The position numbers and the translations under genes were made by a program. Below the pieces are notes generated by a model that saw nothing but the letters and a program-made list of their open reading frames with translations, was not told the origin of the DNA and did not search any database. Shown one piece after another: positions 34,320-47,153 of a DNA stretch of 64,000 nucleotides. The DNA comes from Lophius americanus (lineage: Eukaryota; Chordata; Actinopteri; Lophiiformes; Lophiidae): assembly GCA_037951165.1 (NCBI GenBank), contig JBBDHG010000455.1:43569-107568 (forward strand), written 5' to 3'. Position 1 is the stretch's first letter. Each line of letters opens with the position of its first letter.

Positions 34320-34620
34320 ATCATAGTAAATAATACATAATAGTAAATAATAATGCTAATAATGAACTATAATTAGTATAGTCAATAATAATTATACAAA
34401 TAATAATAATAGTAAATAATAATAATGAATAAATAATGATAATAATAATAATCATTATTATCATTATTATATTGATAATAATAATAAAAATGATTATAAT
34501 GAAAATAATTTATAATTATTAGGATTCATTATATTGATAATAATAATATTAATTACAAATAATAAATAATACATTAAAATTATTCATGAAAGATTATACA
34601 AATAATAATAATTACACTTA
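34320..34620. repeat. AAT/AATAAT-rich low-complexity tract
   Basis: About 300 bp of degenerate AAT and TAATAA units with local self-complementarity (ATAATCATTATTATCATTAT). Confidence 0.85.
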
Positions 34621-35027
34621 TACTTACATAACGCTTTACACAAAACTCAGAGGCTTTACAGAGTATAATCCGGAGTATAGTCTAATCTTGGGCCTCTTAG
34701 GTTCAACATCTGCAGCTTCCACTGGCTCAGATCTTACATCACAACTGGAGAAATGATGGTAACTATGCAGACGACACACACGTTTACATAACTCTATCAG
34801 CAGGGGACTAAAGTCCAGTACCAGCTCTGAGTGAGAGTACTGAACAACTCAACCACTGGTTTCAAAAACAAAACACATCTATGACCTTCTGCTGTGTTCT
34901 GAACCATCCAGTCGTCTCAGGTCCTCTGGATCCGGTCTGCTCGGTGTCCCCGGAGTCAGAACCAAACACAGAGAAGCAGCGTTCAGTTTTTACGCACCAA
35001 GTATTATGTATTATGTCAAATTAAATA
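34621..35027. other. Non-coding spacer
   Basis: No gene recognised. The stretch 34740-34930 resembles eroded non-LTR element text but has no readable motif. Confidence 0.3.
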
Positions 35028-35505
35028 TTTGTGGGTGTATGTTTGTGTGTGTGTGTGAGCATACGTGTATGTGAGTGTGAGTGTGTGGTCTTTGTATGTG
35101 TATGTATATTTGTGTCGGTGTGTGTGTGTGTGTGTGTATATCTGTGTTTATGTATGTATGTCTGTGTGTGTGTATACGTGTGTTTGTTGGTTTGGGTGTG
35201 TATGTTTGTGAGTGTGTGTGTTTGAGTGTTTGTTTGTGTCAGTGTGTGTTTTGTGTGTGCGCATGTGTTCGTGTGTGTATGTGTTTTTGTGTGTGAGTAT
35301 GGATGTGTGTGCGTGTTTGTGAGTGGATGTGTTCGTGTTTGAGTGTGTGCCTCTTTGTGTGTGTTTATGTGTGTGAGTGTTTTTTCTGCGTGTGTGTGTA
35401 GGTTCCTGTGTGTAAGTGTGTTTGTGTATGTGTGTTTGTGTGTGTTTGTATGAGTGTGTGTGTTTGTGTGTGTGTGTCTGGATGAGTGTGTGTGTGTGTG
35501 TGCTG
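35028..35505. repeat. TG-rich degenerate array
   Basis: GTGTGTTTGTGTGTATG-type sequence over 480 bp. The 162-codon reverse frame of Thr/His is an artefact. Confidence 0.92.
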
Positions 35506-36137
35506 TCACTCTGTGGGTGGAGCTTGAACATCTACACGTGGTTGCAGTGTGCTCTAATGTTCTAAAACTCTGAATCCTTTCCTCTCACTGTGAGAACGAA
35601 ACGAGGCGGAGTCATTCCAGGTTTCTGTCCAATCAAAGAAGTTTTCCACCCTCCAATCTCCTGCTCCTCACCCATTTTTCTTTAACTCCACCCACTGTCT
35701 CCACCCACAGTGACCTCAAGAAAAAAGCACTGAGAAAAAAAGTGATAAGCAGCTTCTGGGTTTAGCTTTCAAGTACACTGCTGCTGAACTCATGTCAGTG
35801 TGTGTACGTGTGTGTGAAAGTGTGTGTGTGTGTGTGCAAGTGTGACAGCGTTCACTCCCTCCTCACACAGTAGTCGACACTGCAGCGGCGCCGGCCCTAA
35901 CAAAATAAGAAGAACCTCAGGGATAGAAGAAGCTTAACTTCTCAGGGAGGAACCCGACCTGCTCTCAGACTGAAGACAGGTGGCAAATCTAACCGGACCG
36001 ATACCTGTCTGTCTCTCAGTGCAGGCAGACACTTTGTGGTTCTCTGGTTCTGTTCCTCATTCACACACCTTAATCATCTCCTCCCGAGGTACCTGCTCCT
36101 GGGTCCTCTCCTGCTCTTCCTCCATCTGTCGGACCAG
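35506..36137 (+). other. tsc22d3 long-isoform 5' flank / 5' UTR
   Basis: Immediately upstream of the long-isoform exon. A strong acceptor-like site CCTGTCTGTCTCTCAG ends at 36019, so the exon may begin at 36020, which would mean a non-coding exon further upstream. A GC-rich patch (GCAGCGGCGCCGGCC) lies at about 35881. No TATA box recognised. Confidence 0.4.
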
Positions 36138-36487
36138 ATGATGTCAGACGACGAGTGCCGCTCACCCATCGGACTGGACTGCTGCAGCTGCTGTCTGGAC
36201 CGGGCCAGCAGCTGTATGGACTCCATGTCCACAGACCCGGCTCAGGCCCTCGGCAACACTGGGGACCTGCCAACAATCCCCAAAAGCCCTGGTGTCAGTC
36301 GCTTCCACCAGCTCCGAAACCAGCTGCTGTACCAGAACCAGAAGCTCAACACTGACAAACTAAACCACATCATGAGGCAGGAGTCCCTGGACTCGGTGGC
36401 GAGGGACCCCTGCTTCCTGCTCAATGAGGGCATCTGCAACAGCAACATGGACCGGACCATGCTGTCCCTCCTGCTCTTCTTCCACAG
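36138..36487 (+). CDS. tsc22d3: tsc22d3 long-isoform (L-GILZ-type) first coding exon
   Basis: Encodes residues 1-116 of the long isoform of TSC22 domain family protein 3, a leucine-zipper regulator of transcription and signalling that is induced by glucocorticoids in mammals. The stretches CRSPIGLDCC, SCCLD, LNTDKLNHIMRQESLD, RDPCFLLNEGICN and DRTMLSLLLFFH align with mammalian L-GILZ. The first in-frame ATG is 36138; a second follows at 36141. The exon ends TTCCACAG|GTAGGT in phase 2. AG plus the T of exon 51584 makes Ser, reproducing the family junction FFHS-ASGASVV. The reading frame is intact, and the joined protein is 214 residues against 200 in human. The extra length is a Ser/Met/Pro-rich stretch at about residues 24-50. 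Confidence 0.95.
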
Positions 36488-38397
36488 GTAGGTGGGCCCT
36501 TCCCACTCATCGGGTCAGATAGCTGAAACTAACGGGTTTTCTTCAGGACAGGATAGCTGGAGAAGGACAGACAGGTTCTCTCTCACAAAGTCCACAAAGT
36601 CCAACTTTTGTTTTTACTTTTTTTTGTTTTTACTCAGTTTTACTTTAACCTAAGTTCTGATCAGTTTTACTTAAACCTGAGTTCTGATCAGTTTTACTTA
36701 AACCTGAGTTCTGATGAGGAAGATTTGATTGACAGCAACTGATGAACAATTCCACCTTAAAAATCCATCCCTCCATCCACCCAGCCCACTTCCACTCACC
36801 CATCCATCCCTCCAATGATAGATTGATTGACCGATTGATTGATTGATTCTAGTGGAGTATGAACGGAATCCAAAATGACGTTTTCTCCTGCTCTTCTCTA
36901 TATGTTCACACGTCCTCCTCCGACACTCCTTATGATGCTAATCCTGGGTTTTCCTTTTTTAAGAGGAGAACATTAAGAGGAGAACTTAGCATCCTTCGTT
37001 AAGAGGAGAACGTTTCCTCCTTCGGTCAGAGGATAACGTTGCCTCCTCTATTAAGAGAAGAAGTTTACCTCCTCTGTTAGAAGGAGAAGGTTGCCTCCTC
37101 AGTTTAGAGGAGAAGCTAGCCTCGCTGCTCAGGATCCTGACTCTCCGTCAAAAGAATTTTCCAGCTTGATTTGGAAGAATGGGTTTCCGTCTGGAGGTGT
37201 GGTTCCATTTTTACGGTCCATCTGGAGAATGTTCTGGAGATGATAGGGGTTAGAGTTAGGGGCAGTAAGAACTTTCCTACCCAAGATTCACCGCTTCACT
37301 GGGTCTCTGCTCCGACCGGACCTTCCATGCCTCCAGTCCAGTGCTGGTTCTGTACCTCTGTGGAGTGGACTGTAGATAAATATAAATATAAACACACCTG
37401 GCTTTTTCAACACACAGAACCCTGTGCCATACTTCATATACTTTTATCAATGAGTCAACAGAACCAGCTTTTTAAAGGCTCTCAGACTGACCTTTGAAAA
37501 ATGTCCAAAACAAACCCATGTCTGATCCATCTGCCTCCTTAAAAGAGACTAGGTTCTTCTTAAGGATATCAGGTTCTGGTTGATTGTCTGTGGTTCTTGT
37601 TAAGGATATCAGGTTCTGGTTGATTGTCTGTGGTTCTTGTTAAGGATATCAGGTTCTGGTTGATTGTCTGTGGTTCTTGTTAATGATATCAGGTTCTGGT
37701 TGATTGTCTGTGGTTCTTGTTAATGATATCAGGTTCTGGTTGATTTTCTCTGGTTCTTGTTAATGATATCAGGTTCTGGTTGATTTTCTCTGGTTCTGTT
37801 TTATGAGATCAGGTTCTCGTTGATTTGATGTGGTTCTGGTTGATGAGAGCCGGTTCTGGTTGATTTGTTCTCAATGGTGAGAGCAGACTTCATCTCAAAC
37901 GTTTCAAACATCTCAAACACACTCCATCGGTGCCGGCGGGCCCAGATCCTGTGGGTCATCTAATGAACCCACGCCCTTCTCCATACGTTCATGTACAGTT
38001 CTGCTCCGACGCCGCTGTGGGTTTATGTTCCGTCGCTCCGAGCAACGAGATAAACAAAGGAAACGCACTTTTCACTATGTCTCCTCCTCGGGTACGTCCT
38101 GCTCCACCTTTATTTGCTCCACCCCGCCAGCTTCACTCTGTCATCATGTACAGAACATCTGAACACCTGAGAGACGCATCAACGCATGAACGCTTTTATT
38201 GTTTGTGTGGGAATCAGAGCTGAGGGCAAACCAAACAGAAGCAGACGGGTTCTATAAGGAGCCCGTCTCCATCCTGACCCGATAGAACCTGTTTCATAAA
38301 TGAACCTATAATCCGCAGATGATCCATCCTGAGCTCCACCATGATGGACAGCTAGAAGAGTTGTTAATCACTGTTAACGAATAATCTGTCTGCCTGA
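36488..38397 (+). other. tsc22d3 intron 1, with three small minisatellites
   Basis: Contains a 27-bp repeat of CAGTTTTACTTAAACCTGAG (36640-36715, 3 copies), a degenerate AAGAGGAGAACGTT/GCCTCCTC repeat (about 36955-37125), and a 40-bp repeat including GATATCAGGTTCTGGTTGAT (37553-37870, about 8 copies decaying 3'-ward). No other exon recognised. Confidence 0.8.
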
Positions 38398-38593
38398 ACA
38401 CACACACACACACACACAAACACACGCACAAACACACTGTCATACACACATACACACACACACACAAATATATACATATATACACCAACACACACATACA
38501 AAAATATATACACACAAAAACACACTCTCATACAAACACACATATACAAACACACGCACACACACACACACTCTCATGCACACACACACATAC

Positions 38594-38671
<78 letters not shown>

Positions 38672-38830
38672 GTCATACGCACACACACACACACAAATAT
38701 ATACATATATACACACACAAACACACTCTCATACACCAACACACACATACAAAAATATATACACACAAAAACACACTCTCATACAAACACACATATACAA
38801 ACACACGCACACACACACACACACTCTCAT

Positions 38831-38922
<92 letters not shown>
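38398..38922. repeat. CA-rich array with internal ~240-bp-spaced duplication
   Basis: (CA)n with islands of CAAATATATACATATATACA and CACACTCTCATACA. The island block at about 38424-38580 recurs at about 38662-38830 in the same order, so one block of the compound microsatellite was duplicated. The 3' end is a pure (CA)n of about 90 bases. Confidence 0.92.
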
Positions 38923-38924
<2 letters not shown>

Positions 38925-39115
38925 GAACCTGCTAACCTCTTCTGTCCTGACTGACAGGGAAAGTCAGAACCAGACTGGATTAGAAATCTGTCTGTAATCC
39001 TCCTTCTTCTTCCAAGAACCATCTCATCAGATTCTCTCTGAGCTCCACCTTCCTCCACCCTCCACAGACCGCAGGAATCCATCTCCTCAGAATGAGACGG
39101 GTCAAAAGACACAAA

Positions 39116-39513
39116 CATTAAAGCTAACCACTGACATTAAAGCTGAGCCACAGACACTAAAACTGAGCCACAGACACTAAAACTGAGCCACAGACACTAA
39201 AGCTGAGCCACAGACACTAAAGCTTAGCCAGAGACACTAAAGCTGAACCACAGACACTAAAGCTGAGCCAGAGACACTAAAGCTGAACCACAGACACTAA
39301 AGCTGAGCCAGAGACACTAAAGCTGAGCCAGAGACACTAAAGCTGAACCACAGACACTAAAGCTGAACCACAGACACTAAAGCTGAGCCAGAGACACTAA
39401 AGCTGAACCACAGACACTAAAGCTGAGCCAGAGACACTAAAGCTGAACCACAGACACTAAAGCTGAGCCAGAGACACTAAAGCTGAACCACAGACACTAA
39501 AGCTAATGCACAG
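39116..39513. repeat. 20-bp minisatellite, about 20 copies
   Basis: Units of AGCTGAGCCACAGACACTAA with GAGCCA/GAACCA and CACAGA/AGAGA variants arranged in recurring alternation. Confidence 0.94.
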
Positions 39514-40714
39514 ACGATAACAGAGAGTGAGCAGTGTAGGTGAGAGCAGGTAACCCAGACTGGTGCATGATGGTCCTGAAATCATTTCAGGTACAGCGTG
39601 TGATGAAGGTGTATCTTCAGATGAATCACACTGTGTTGTGTTGTGTGTGTTGTTGTGCACACGGCTTCCTCCGTCTTCCTCGACGGCAAGGGTATATCCC
39701 CTAAAAGTCCCCCAATCCCCTGCTTAGTACAAGCAATCCCCCTGATTGAACCCTTCAAATTAAATGTGAAATGATGTCCCATCATTGTATTTCACTATTA
39801 GAGTAAAATATAAATGATCCATGATGAATCTCCTCCAGCCGATTCCTTTCCACGGAAGTTGGACTAAATCGGACCAACGGTTGAGACATTATGGCCCGAA
39901 AGCATCTGGAGCTAAAGCTGTTAGAAATATACAGCCAGGAAGTTCTTCCTTGTACTGAGATCTAAGGGGGTATAAAGTTTGAATTGATCCGTTTAATGGT
40001 TTTTGAGTTCTGCGTTAACACGAAGAATCTGAGGCAGACGCGATGAGGATTCCATAACATCCCAGACTTTTCTTGAATTTGGGATATTATAGAGTTAAGT
40101 TCCCTCAGAGATGCTTTACGGACCCTACTATGGAAACGCCATGACCCGCCGGACTTACACGATTATCTGGTTCCTATCAAACACTGTCGTCATGCTCGTC
40201 CAATCAGAGGCAGAGCAGAGCGGAACATGGCGTCACCATAATTTGATTGGTTAAAATATACTGAAAAAGAAGAGTCCATAGAATTTTTTGAGTTGTCCTC
40301 TAAATATAAAAAACCATAACCCTCCCAGCCGCCGCCTGAAAGCTTTAGGGGGAACTGGGTTTAAATGTCAGAATGGTAAAAAGAGGCAAGTGTTCTGGAA
40401 AAAAAGCTGTTTCATAAATGTTTGAAAAGAGGAAATCTGTTCCACCCATTTGTAAATATAACAACCTTTCTCTTTTCACGCTTCATGTTTGCACAACTCT
40501 TCACCTCCCTCCTCCTTTATTCACCACCTCTGCCCTCACTGCAAATGTTTCTTTTGCTCCTCCTCTCCCTATCTGCCTCTTCCTTCCTTTCCCTCGGCTG
40601 CTGGACTTACATAAGTCTGAGGGGGGGTGGAACTCATAACCTTATCTGTTTGGACCATGGCTATGGTGACTGTAGATAACCCTTCACCACTGGACCCCCC
40701 CCCCCCCCCAAACG
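39514..40714. other. tsc22d3 intron, no exon recognised
   Basis: Mixed sequence; possible eroded interspersed repeat at 39670-40330 but no family named. A C-run (14 C) lies at about 40696-40709. Confidence 0.4.
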
Positions 40715-41724
40715 TGTACATACACATAAAAAATCACACACACACAAACATGTACATACACATACAAACACACACACACACACAAACATGTACATACAAA
40801 CACACACACACACACAAACACGTACATACACATATAAACACACACACACACAAACACGTACCTACACATATAAACACACACACACACAAACATGTACATA
40901 CACATATAAACACAAACACACACAAACTTGTACATACACATATAAACACACACACACACACACACAAACGTGTACATACACATACAAACACACACACACA
41001 AACACACAAACATGTACATACACATACAAACACACACAAACATGTACATACACATATAAACACACACACACACACACAAACATGTACATAAACATACAAA
41101 CACACACAGACACACAAACATGTACATACACATATAAACACACACACACAAACATCTACATACACATACAAACACACAAACATATACACACAAACATGTA
41201 CATACACATACAAACACACACACACAAACATGTCGTACACATACAAACACACAAACATATACATACACATACAAACACACACACACACACAAACATGTAC
41301 ATACACATACAAACACACACACACAAACATGTCGTACACATACAAACACACAAACATATACATACACATACAAACACACACACACACACAAACATGTACA
41401 TACACATACAAACACACACACACACAAACATGTACATACACATACAAACACACACACACAAACATGTACATACACATATAAACACATACACACACATACA
41501 TGTACATACACATATAAACACACACACACAAACATGTACATACACATATAAACACACACACACACAAACATGTACATACACATACAAACACACACACACA
41601 CAAATATGTACATACACATACAAATACACACACACACACAAACATGCACATACACACATAAATATACACACACAAACATACACATATAAACACACACACA
41701 CACAAACATGTACATACACATATA

Positions 41725-41760
<36 letters not shown>

Positions 41761-41908
41761 AACATGTACATACACATATAAACATACACACAGACAAACA
41801 TGTACATACACATACAAATACACACACACACACAAACATGCACATACACACATAAATATACACACACAAACATACACATATAAACACACACACACACAAA
41901 CATGCACA
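40715..41908. repeat. 1.2-kb compound CA/ACATGTACAT array
   Basis: Periodic units, about 35-45 bp, of ACACACAAACATGTACATAC plus ACATATAAACACACAC. The palindrome ATGTACAT (with CATGTACATACACATATA) recurs about 25 times. At least one 110-bp block (CATGTCGTACACATACAAAC) is duplicated at about 41230 and 41330. A related short array is at 42549-42735. The 410-codon reverse frame of Cys/Val is an artefact. Confidence 0.94.
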
Positions 41909-42642
41909 CTAAACATTAAAACAAGTTATTGATGGTCGGTGACATCACAGCGGAACATTGAGGTTATTCAGAAGCTGGTTCCTCAACAGACAGAAGGAGG
42001 AGCTGCTGGATGGTGGAGCAGCTCCTCTGGCAGACAGCAGGAGCGGAGGAGAGCCCCAGAGAGAGGAGGGGAGTAAATGAGCTCCAGTGAGTTGGGATGT
42101 TTGTTCTGGCTGAAGGAAACGGGGATCAGAACCCTGCGTGAAAACAAGGATGATTCCGTCCAGAACCTGCTGCCGGTTCTGCTTCATCATGAAGAGCGTG
42201 AAGCTTCTCAGGCGGGTCAACCGGGACATGACGACATTTTCTCCACTTCACAGCCAAAGTCCAAACAGTTTCTGGTAGACATCAAAGCAAACCTTTGATG
42301 TTCGGAGCGAGACTTTGGGCTGGGTAGCCAGGAACTTTGTGGAACTCGTTTTTCTTTTTTTCTTGTTTTTTCTATGTGGGAGAAATATTTTAGAAAGGAA
42401 ATGATTTTCTTTTTTTAAAAAATGTTCCTAGAAAAGATTCTTAAGAACTGGAAACTGGTTTTATATGAAGCGGGGAAAAAACGCAAAAATATCATTAATA
42501 TTATTGAATATTTCATCTATCCTCTCCGTGTGTATGTGTGTTTATGTAAATATATATATATATACAAAACACAAACACAAAAACACGCATACATGTACAT
42601 ACACATACAAACACACACACACAAACACGTACATACACATAT

Positions 42643-42689
<47 letters not shown>

Positions 42690-44226
42690 CGTATGTATGT
42701 ATGAGTGTACATACATACACACACATACATTTTTATGTCCTAAGAATTTTGTCTAAATCTCTGCGGTAGATTTTGTCATATTCCCGCGCTGATTACATTT
42801 TTAAGTAGGATATCAGGAGGTTGAGCCTTGGCTGAGCTTTCTACTAATAAGTTATACTTTCATAATGTACTATTAAATTATTAAATGCGGGGACCACATG
42901 TTGGCTCTTCCTCAGGAAGCAGCTCATCCGATGATTTTACAGCCAACAGTCTTTTTTTCAACATATAAACATATTGTTTTTATTTTCTCGGCTGTTTCCC
43001 GGTTCAGGTCCAGCTCAGTCCTGCAGATAAGAGTCCAACATCAGACACCTGGACTCCTTAGACTCTCCCTCTCTATCTCTACCTTCCTCCTGCGACTGAT
43101 CAAGCCAGACCCCACTGCTTCCTTTGGTGAAAGCTCGCTGCATGCATCTCCTTCGGGTCCATCGGGTCCATCGGGTCCATCGGGTCCATCAGGCCCTGCA
43201 CACAAAGAATCATTTAGGACGGAGGTTTGAACTAGCAGGAAGTGAAGTCTACGCCACTTTGGCCTAGAGCGAGAAAATGTAAGATGTGCGGTTCTCTATG
43301 AACCCATGAGACAATGGCTCTGAAGTTAAGCTCAGGAGGTTTTCTTTCATCTGGGTAATTCTTGAAGCTGTTGAGGATCTGGAGCGAGGAAGGGGGCTGG
43401 ATGATTAAGGTGGTCTCCACCTCCACTCAGACCTCGGGGTCACCATCTCCCAGAGACCTACATGTTTTTCAGAGTTTTTCAGAGAAGAAACACTTATCCG
43501 GTCAGAATCTCCTATTAGGAGAAACGATGCAGAACATCCGCTGTAAGAGAAACAAGTCCCTCCTCTCTCCCACTTTCTGCACCTCTCCTCCTCTCTCATT
43601 TATTTTTGCATTTCCCTTTCTTGTCGTTTGGTGGCGCTGTGATGCAGGGTTGGGGGTTCGTCATCAGATTGCTGCTCAGTATCTGCTTAGATGATTAAAG
43701 GTCCGTCTGCTCGGAGCTTCCGGCTGTTAATCCTCTATGTATCTAATCCGTTGGCACAAACATCTCTGGAGGAGAAAGAGATGTAGGTCCAGTAGAGCAT
43801 CAGTGAAGCTCCTCTCTGTGGAACATCTACGCTCCAGGGAGGAATATTAGAAAAGACGCTGGCTTTGTGAGGAGGATAGAGGATACCAGCATCGAGGAGA
43901 ACTCTGTGAACAACAAAATTAAAAAACAGTAGGCAATAGAAAGGTGAACTGATCTCACACCTTCTCCACATTTTGGTTGATAGTTTGATTATCTGATGAT
44001 TGGCAGCATTCATCGCTCGTTTATGTAGATTTGGGTCTGGTACTCAGTTACTACCTCCACAGGCAGTAAAAAGAGTGTTAAACGCAGAAACTTGGTTTAC
44101 TGTTTTACAAGGAAATATAATCAAATCACATAAGAAAAATTATTTCACATATAAGTTGTATGATATACTTTTATTTCCTTTTTTAAATAAAAAAAAAAGT
44201 AAAATAAAAGCTTGCACTTTTCAAAG
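41909..44226. other. tsc22d3 intron, with small arrays
   Basis: Contains the CA/ACATGTACAT array copy at 42549-42735 and a 9-bp TCGGGTCCA repeat at 43155-43194. No exon recognised. Confidence 0.5.
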
Positions 44227-44592
44227 TGTAACTGAGTACCTGTGACTGAGTACTTATAACTGAGTACATGTAACTGAGTACCTGTGACTGAGTACCTGTG
44301 ACTGAGTACCTGTGACTGAGTATTTATAACTGAGTACCTGTGACTGAGTACCTGTGACTGAGTACTTATAACTGAGTACATGTAACTGAGTACCTGTGAC
44401 TGAGTACCTGTGACTGAGTACCTGTGACTGAGTACTTATAACTGAGTACATGTAACTGAGTACCTGTGACTGAGTACCTGTGACTGAGTACCTGTGACTG
44501 AGTATTTATAACTGAGTACCTGTGACTGAGTACCTGTGACTGAGTACTTATAACTGAGTACTTATAACTGAGTACCTGTGACTGAGTACCTG
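44227..44592. repeat. 14-bp minisatellite, about 26 copies
   Basis: Units of ACTGAGTACCTGTG with ACTTATA and ACATGTA variants, recurring in blocks. Confidence 0.94.
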
Positions 44593-45582
44593 CTGTTAAG
44601 GTCACGCGTACTAACAGATCATAAATGAACTTCGACCTCTCAGGGACCCTCACAGCAGACATAGAGGGAACTCATATTGCTGTAGAGTAAATTTACAAAC
44701 CCGTGTTTACAAAAACGTGACGATTTTCTCCTGGTGGTTCTAAGTGGAACTGCGTGGAACACTGGAGAACATTCATGGAGCTTCTTCAGCCTCCTTCAGC
44801 TATGACCGGCAGTGACTCTCAGACGGTCCTGTGGGATGTGAAGCCCGGTCCGGTCCCGTTTCACAGGTGACACGGGATTAGCTTTAATTCTCAGCGGAGG
44901 AGCTGCTGGAGTCTGTGGGAACGGGTCGGCGTTTGGTGACCCTGACAGCCGCAGCTAGCAGGGTTCTTATCATCCAGCTAAATCCAGATCCTGCTGACGA
45001 GGCCAGACGTTCAGCCACTTACACAAACACCGCTGAGAACACAAACACGCAGCAGGGGATGGACCGAAAGCCCGCCTCCCCTTCCATGTTGTCCCAGTTA
45101 CAGGTGACACGGGTCAACCAGCTGCAAGCTCAGCACCTTGGAAAAAGATTAGGAGAGTTTGGAGATGGAAGAAGGGAAGGACTGACAGAGGTGGACGGAT
45201 CAACGAAAGAAGGTTCTAACAGAGTTCAGAACTTTTGGAGAGGAGAAGGATGGGGGAGGGTATTTCAAAGTGGGTTTTTGTCCACAAAGCTTTTCTATGA
45301 CTCAGTTTTTGTTCTTACTGTCAGATGTTCCTTCAGAGAAGCTCAGCCATCATGGGGCATCATCTCCTCCCCTCCAGCACTCAGCCCTGTCAGCAGCAGA
45401 GGTCTTGACTTATATTTCATAAGTAACAGATTACATCTCTACAGTTACACAACAGTGTCTGTGTGTCTGTTGATTGTCTATCTGAGTCTGTCTTACTGTC
45501 CGTCTACCTGTGTCTCTCTGTCTATCGTCTGTCTCTCTGTCTGTCAGCGAGACATCAGTATTCCTGACAACGAGACCACAGA
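44593..45582. other. Intron with open stretch near 44915-45250
   Basis: A plus-strand frame is open from before 44915 to 45700. It includes an ATG at 45061 starting MDRKPASPSMLSQLQ, followed by CAG|GTGACA, a possible donor at 45106. I do not recognise the protein. It could be a small exon upstream of the open stretch at 46741, or chance. Confidence 0.25.
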
Positions 45583-46032
45583 CACGATGAACGGACAGAT
45601 TGACGGACAGATGAATGGACATTTGGTCGGACAGATGAATGGACAGATATGTATGGACAGATGGACGGGCAGATTAATGGACATTTGGACGGACAGATGA
45701 ATGGACAGATGGACAGACATGTATGGACAGATGGAGGTACAGATGAATGGACATTTGGACAGACAGATGGATGGACAGATGGACGTACAGATAAATGGAC
45801 ATTTGGACGGACAGATGAACGTACAGATTGACTGACAGATGAATGGACAGATGGACAGACATGTATGGACATTTGGACGGACAGATGAACGTACAGATTG
45901 ACTGACAGATGAATGGACAGATGGACAGACATGTATAGACATTTGGACGGACAGATGAACGTACAGATTGACTGACAGATGTATGGACAGATGGACGTAC
46001 AGATTAATGGACATTTGGACGGACAGATGAAA
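45583..46032. repeat. GGACAGATGAATGGACATTTGG-type minisatellite
   Basis: About 450 bp of GGACAGAT, GAATGGACAT and TTGGACGGACAG units, with a block of about 86 bp (ACGTACAGATTGACTGACAG onward) present three times between 45820 and 45990. Long frames on both strands are by-products. Confidence 0.9.
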
Positions 46033-46740
46033 GGACAGAATAACTCAGAAGGCACAATTTTGCTGACACTGAAAATATATTAACTTATTCGAAAAAATTT
46101 AAACCATTGCATATCTCAAGTGTTCAAGTCAAGGAGGAGAAAATCCACAAATGAAAAATTCTTTATTTGGCTCACATCCCAATTAACCAAAACTAATGCA
46201 TTTAGGAAAATAAATTATTTTAGGTCCGTGTACATTGAAACCATGGTGGTGCAGATCCACCTGATAGCTGTGGAGATGTTTGGAGGTCATTTTGGTGATG
46301 TCATCCAGGTGAGGGTTAAACATAAGCAGCTGAGATTCAGGCGTCACCCAGGTTCTGCTTCTTACTGGAAAAAATCACCAGTATTCACGAAAGAGCTCTT
46401 TAGGCTTCATGCCTGTTTTTAGGACACTTGATTTTCCTCAACACAGACCATCAGTGGGTGTTTCTGGTGACGCTTCTTCTGCTGGGAGATCTTGTTAGTC
46501 AGTGGACCTTCGTCCTGGTCAGATCTCCATCAGTCTTTTCCGGAACATTTCAGATAACCCTTTCTTTACGGTGTTCCACTATAAAACATGCTCACTGAGA
46601 TGATTCTATCTTGCAGAGAAATCAGACTCTGTTTTGATTACTTGATTCCGTTTCATGCTTTGTGGAGCTACTGTGTTCATTTAGATTGACGTCAGGGAGC
46701 AGAAGCTGAACTTCTACCAGTCTGAACCACGAACGCAGAG
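46033..46740. other. Intron spacer
   Basis: No gene recognised in this segment. Confidence 0.35.
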
Positions 46741-47153
46741 ATGTCCATTGTTCCCTCAGACACAGATCTTTGTTCTGACGGCCTGCAGCTGCCAGCTGCT
46801 TACAGGAGAAACCGTCATTCAGGGGCCATTGTCTTTCAGAGGATGATTCTGGTACCAGTCAGAAAGGGCCCCTCAGAGCAAGGGCTGCAGATCCAGCAGC
46901 TCAACAAGGAGGAAACAAATGGACCGGATCTCTACCAGCCTCTTCATTTAGACTCCAGGATGGGACACTGTCAGACGCGCCCTGCTGAGGCGGCTCCTGT
47001 CGGGGCCGGACCGCCCTCTCCCAGGATGATCTATACCCTCCGGCTAGCCGACCCGCCACACCGGTTCTGTTACTACCAGCACTTCAGTTATCCAGAGAGA
47101 GTCAGCTGCTCTCCCCCGTACTCTCCCAGTCTGTTCACCCGGCCAGAGCGGTG
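46741..47153 (+). CDS. Candidate additional tsc22d3 first exon (unrecognised)
   Basis: An ATG-started frame of 137 codons in non-repetitive, GC-richer sequence. It runs to a strong donor GCGGTG|GTAAGT at 47153/47154; the apparent stop TAA is inside that donor. The end is phase 2, the same phase as both known tsc22d3 first exons, so joining to 51584 would read Cys-ASGASVV in frame. The translation is not low-complexity and contains RMILVPVRKGPSEQG and MIYTLRLADPPHRFCYYQHF, which I do not recognise. Internal acceptor-like sites (CCTGCAG at about 46788 and GTCTTTCAG at about 46832, both phase 0) mean it could instead be an internal exon. Seen: frame, donor, phase. Inferred: membership of tsc22d3. 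Confidence 0.4.

Noticed and set aside
40684..41916. 410-codon Cys/Val/Met open frame
   Set aside because: It is the reverse reading of a CA/ACATGTACAT tandem array, with no start context, domain or splice site.
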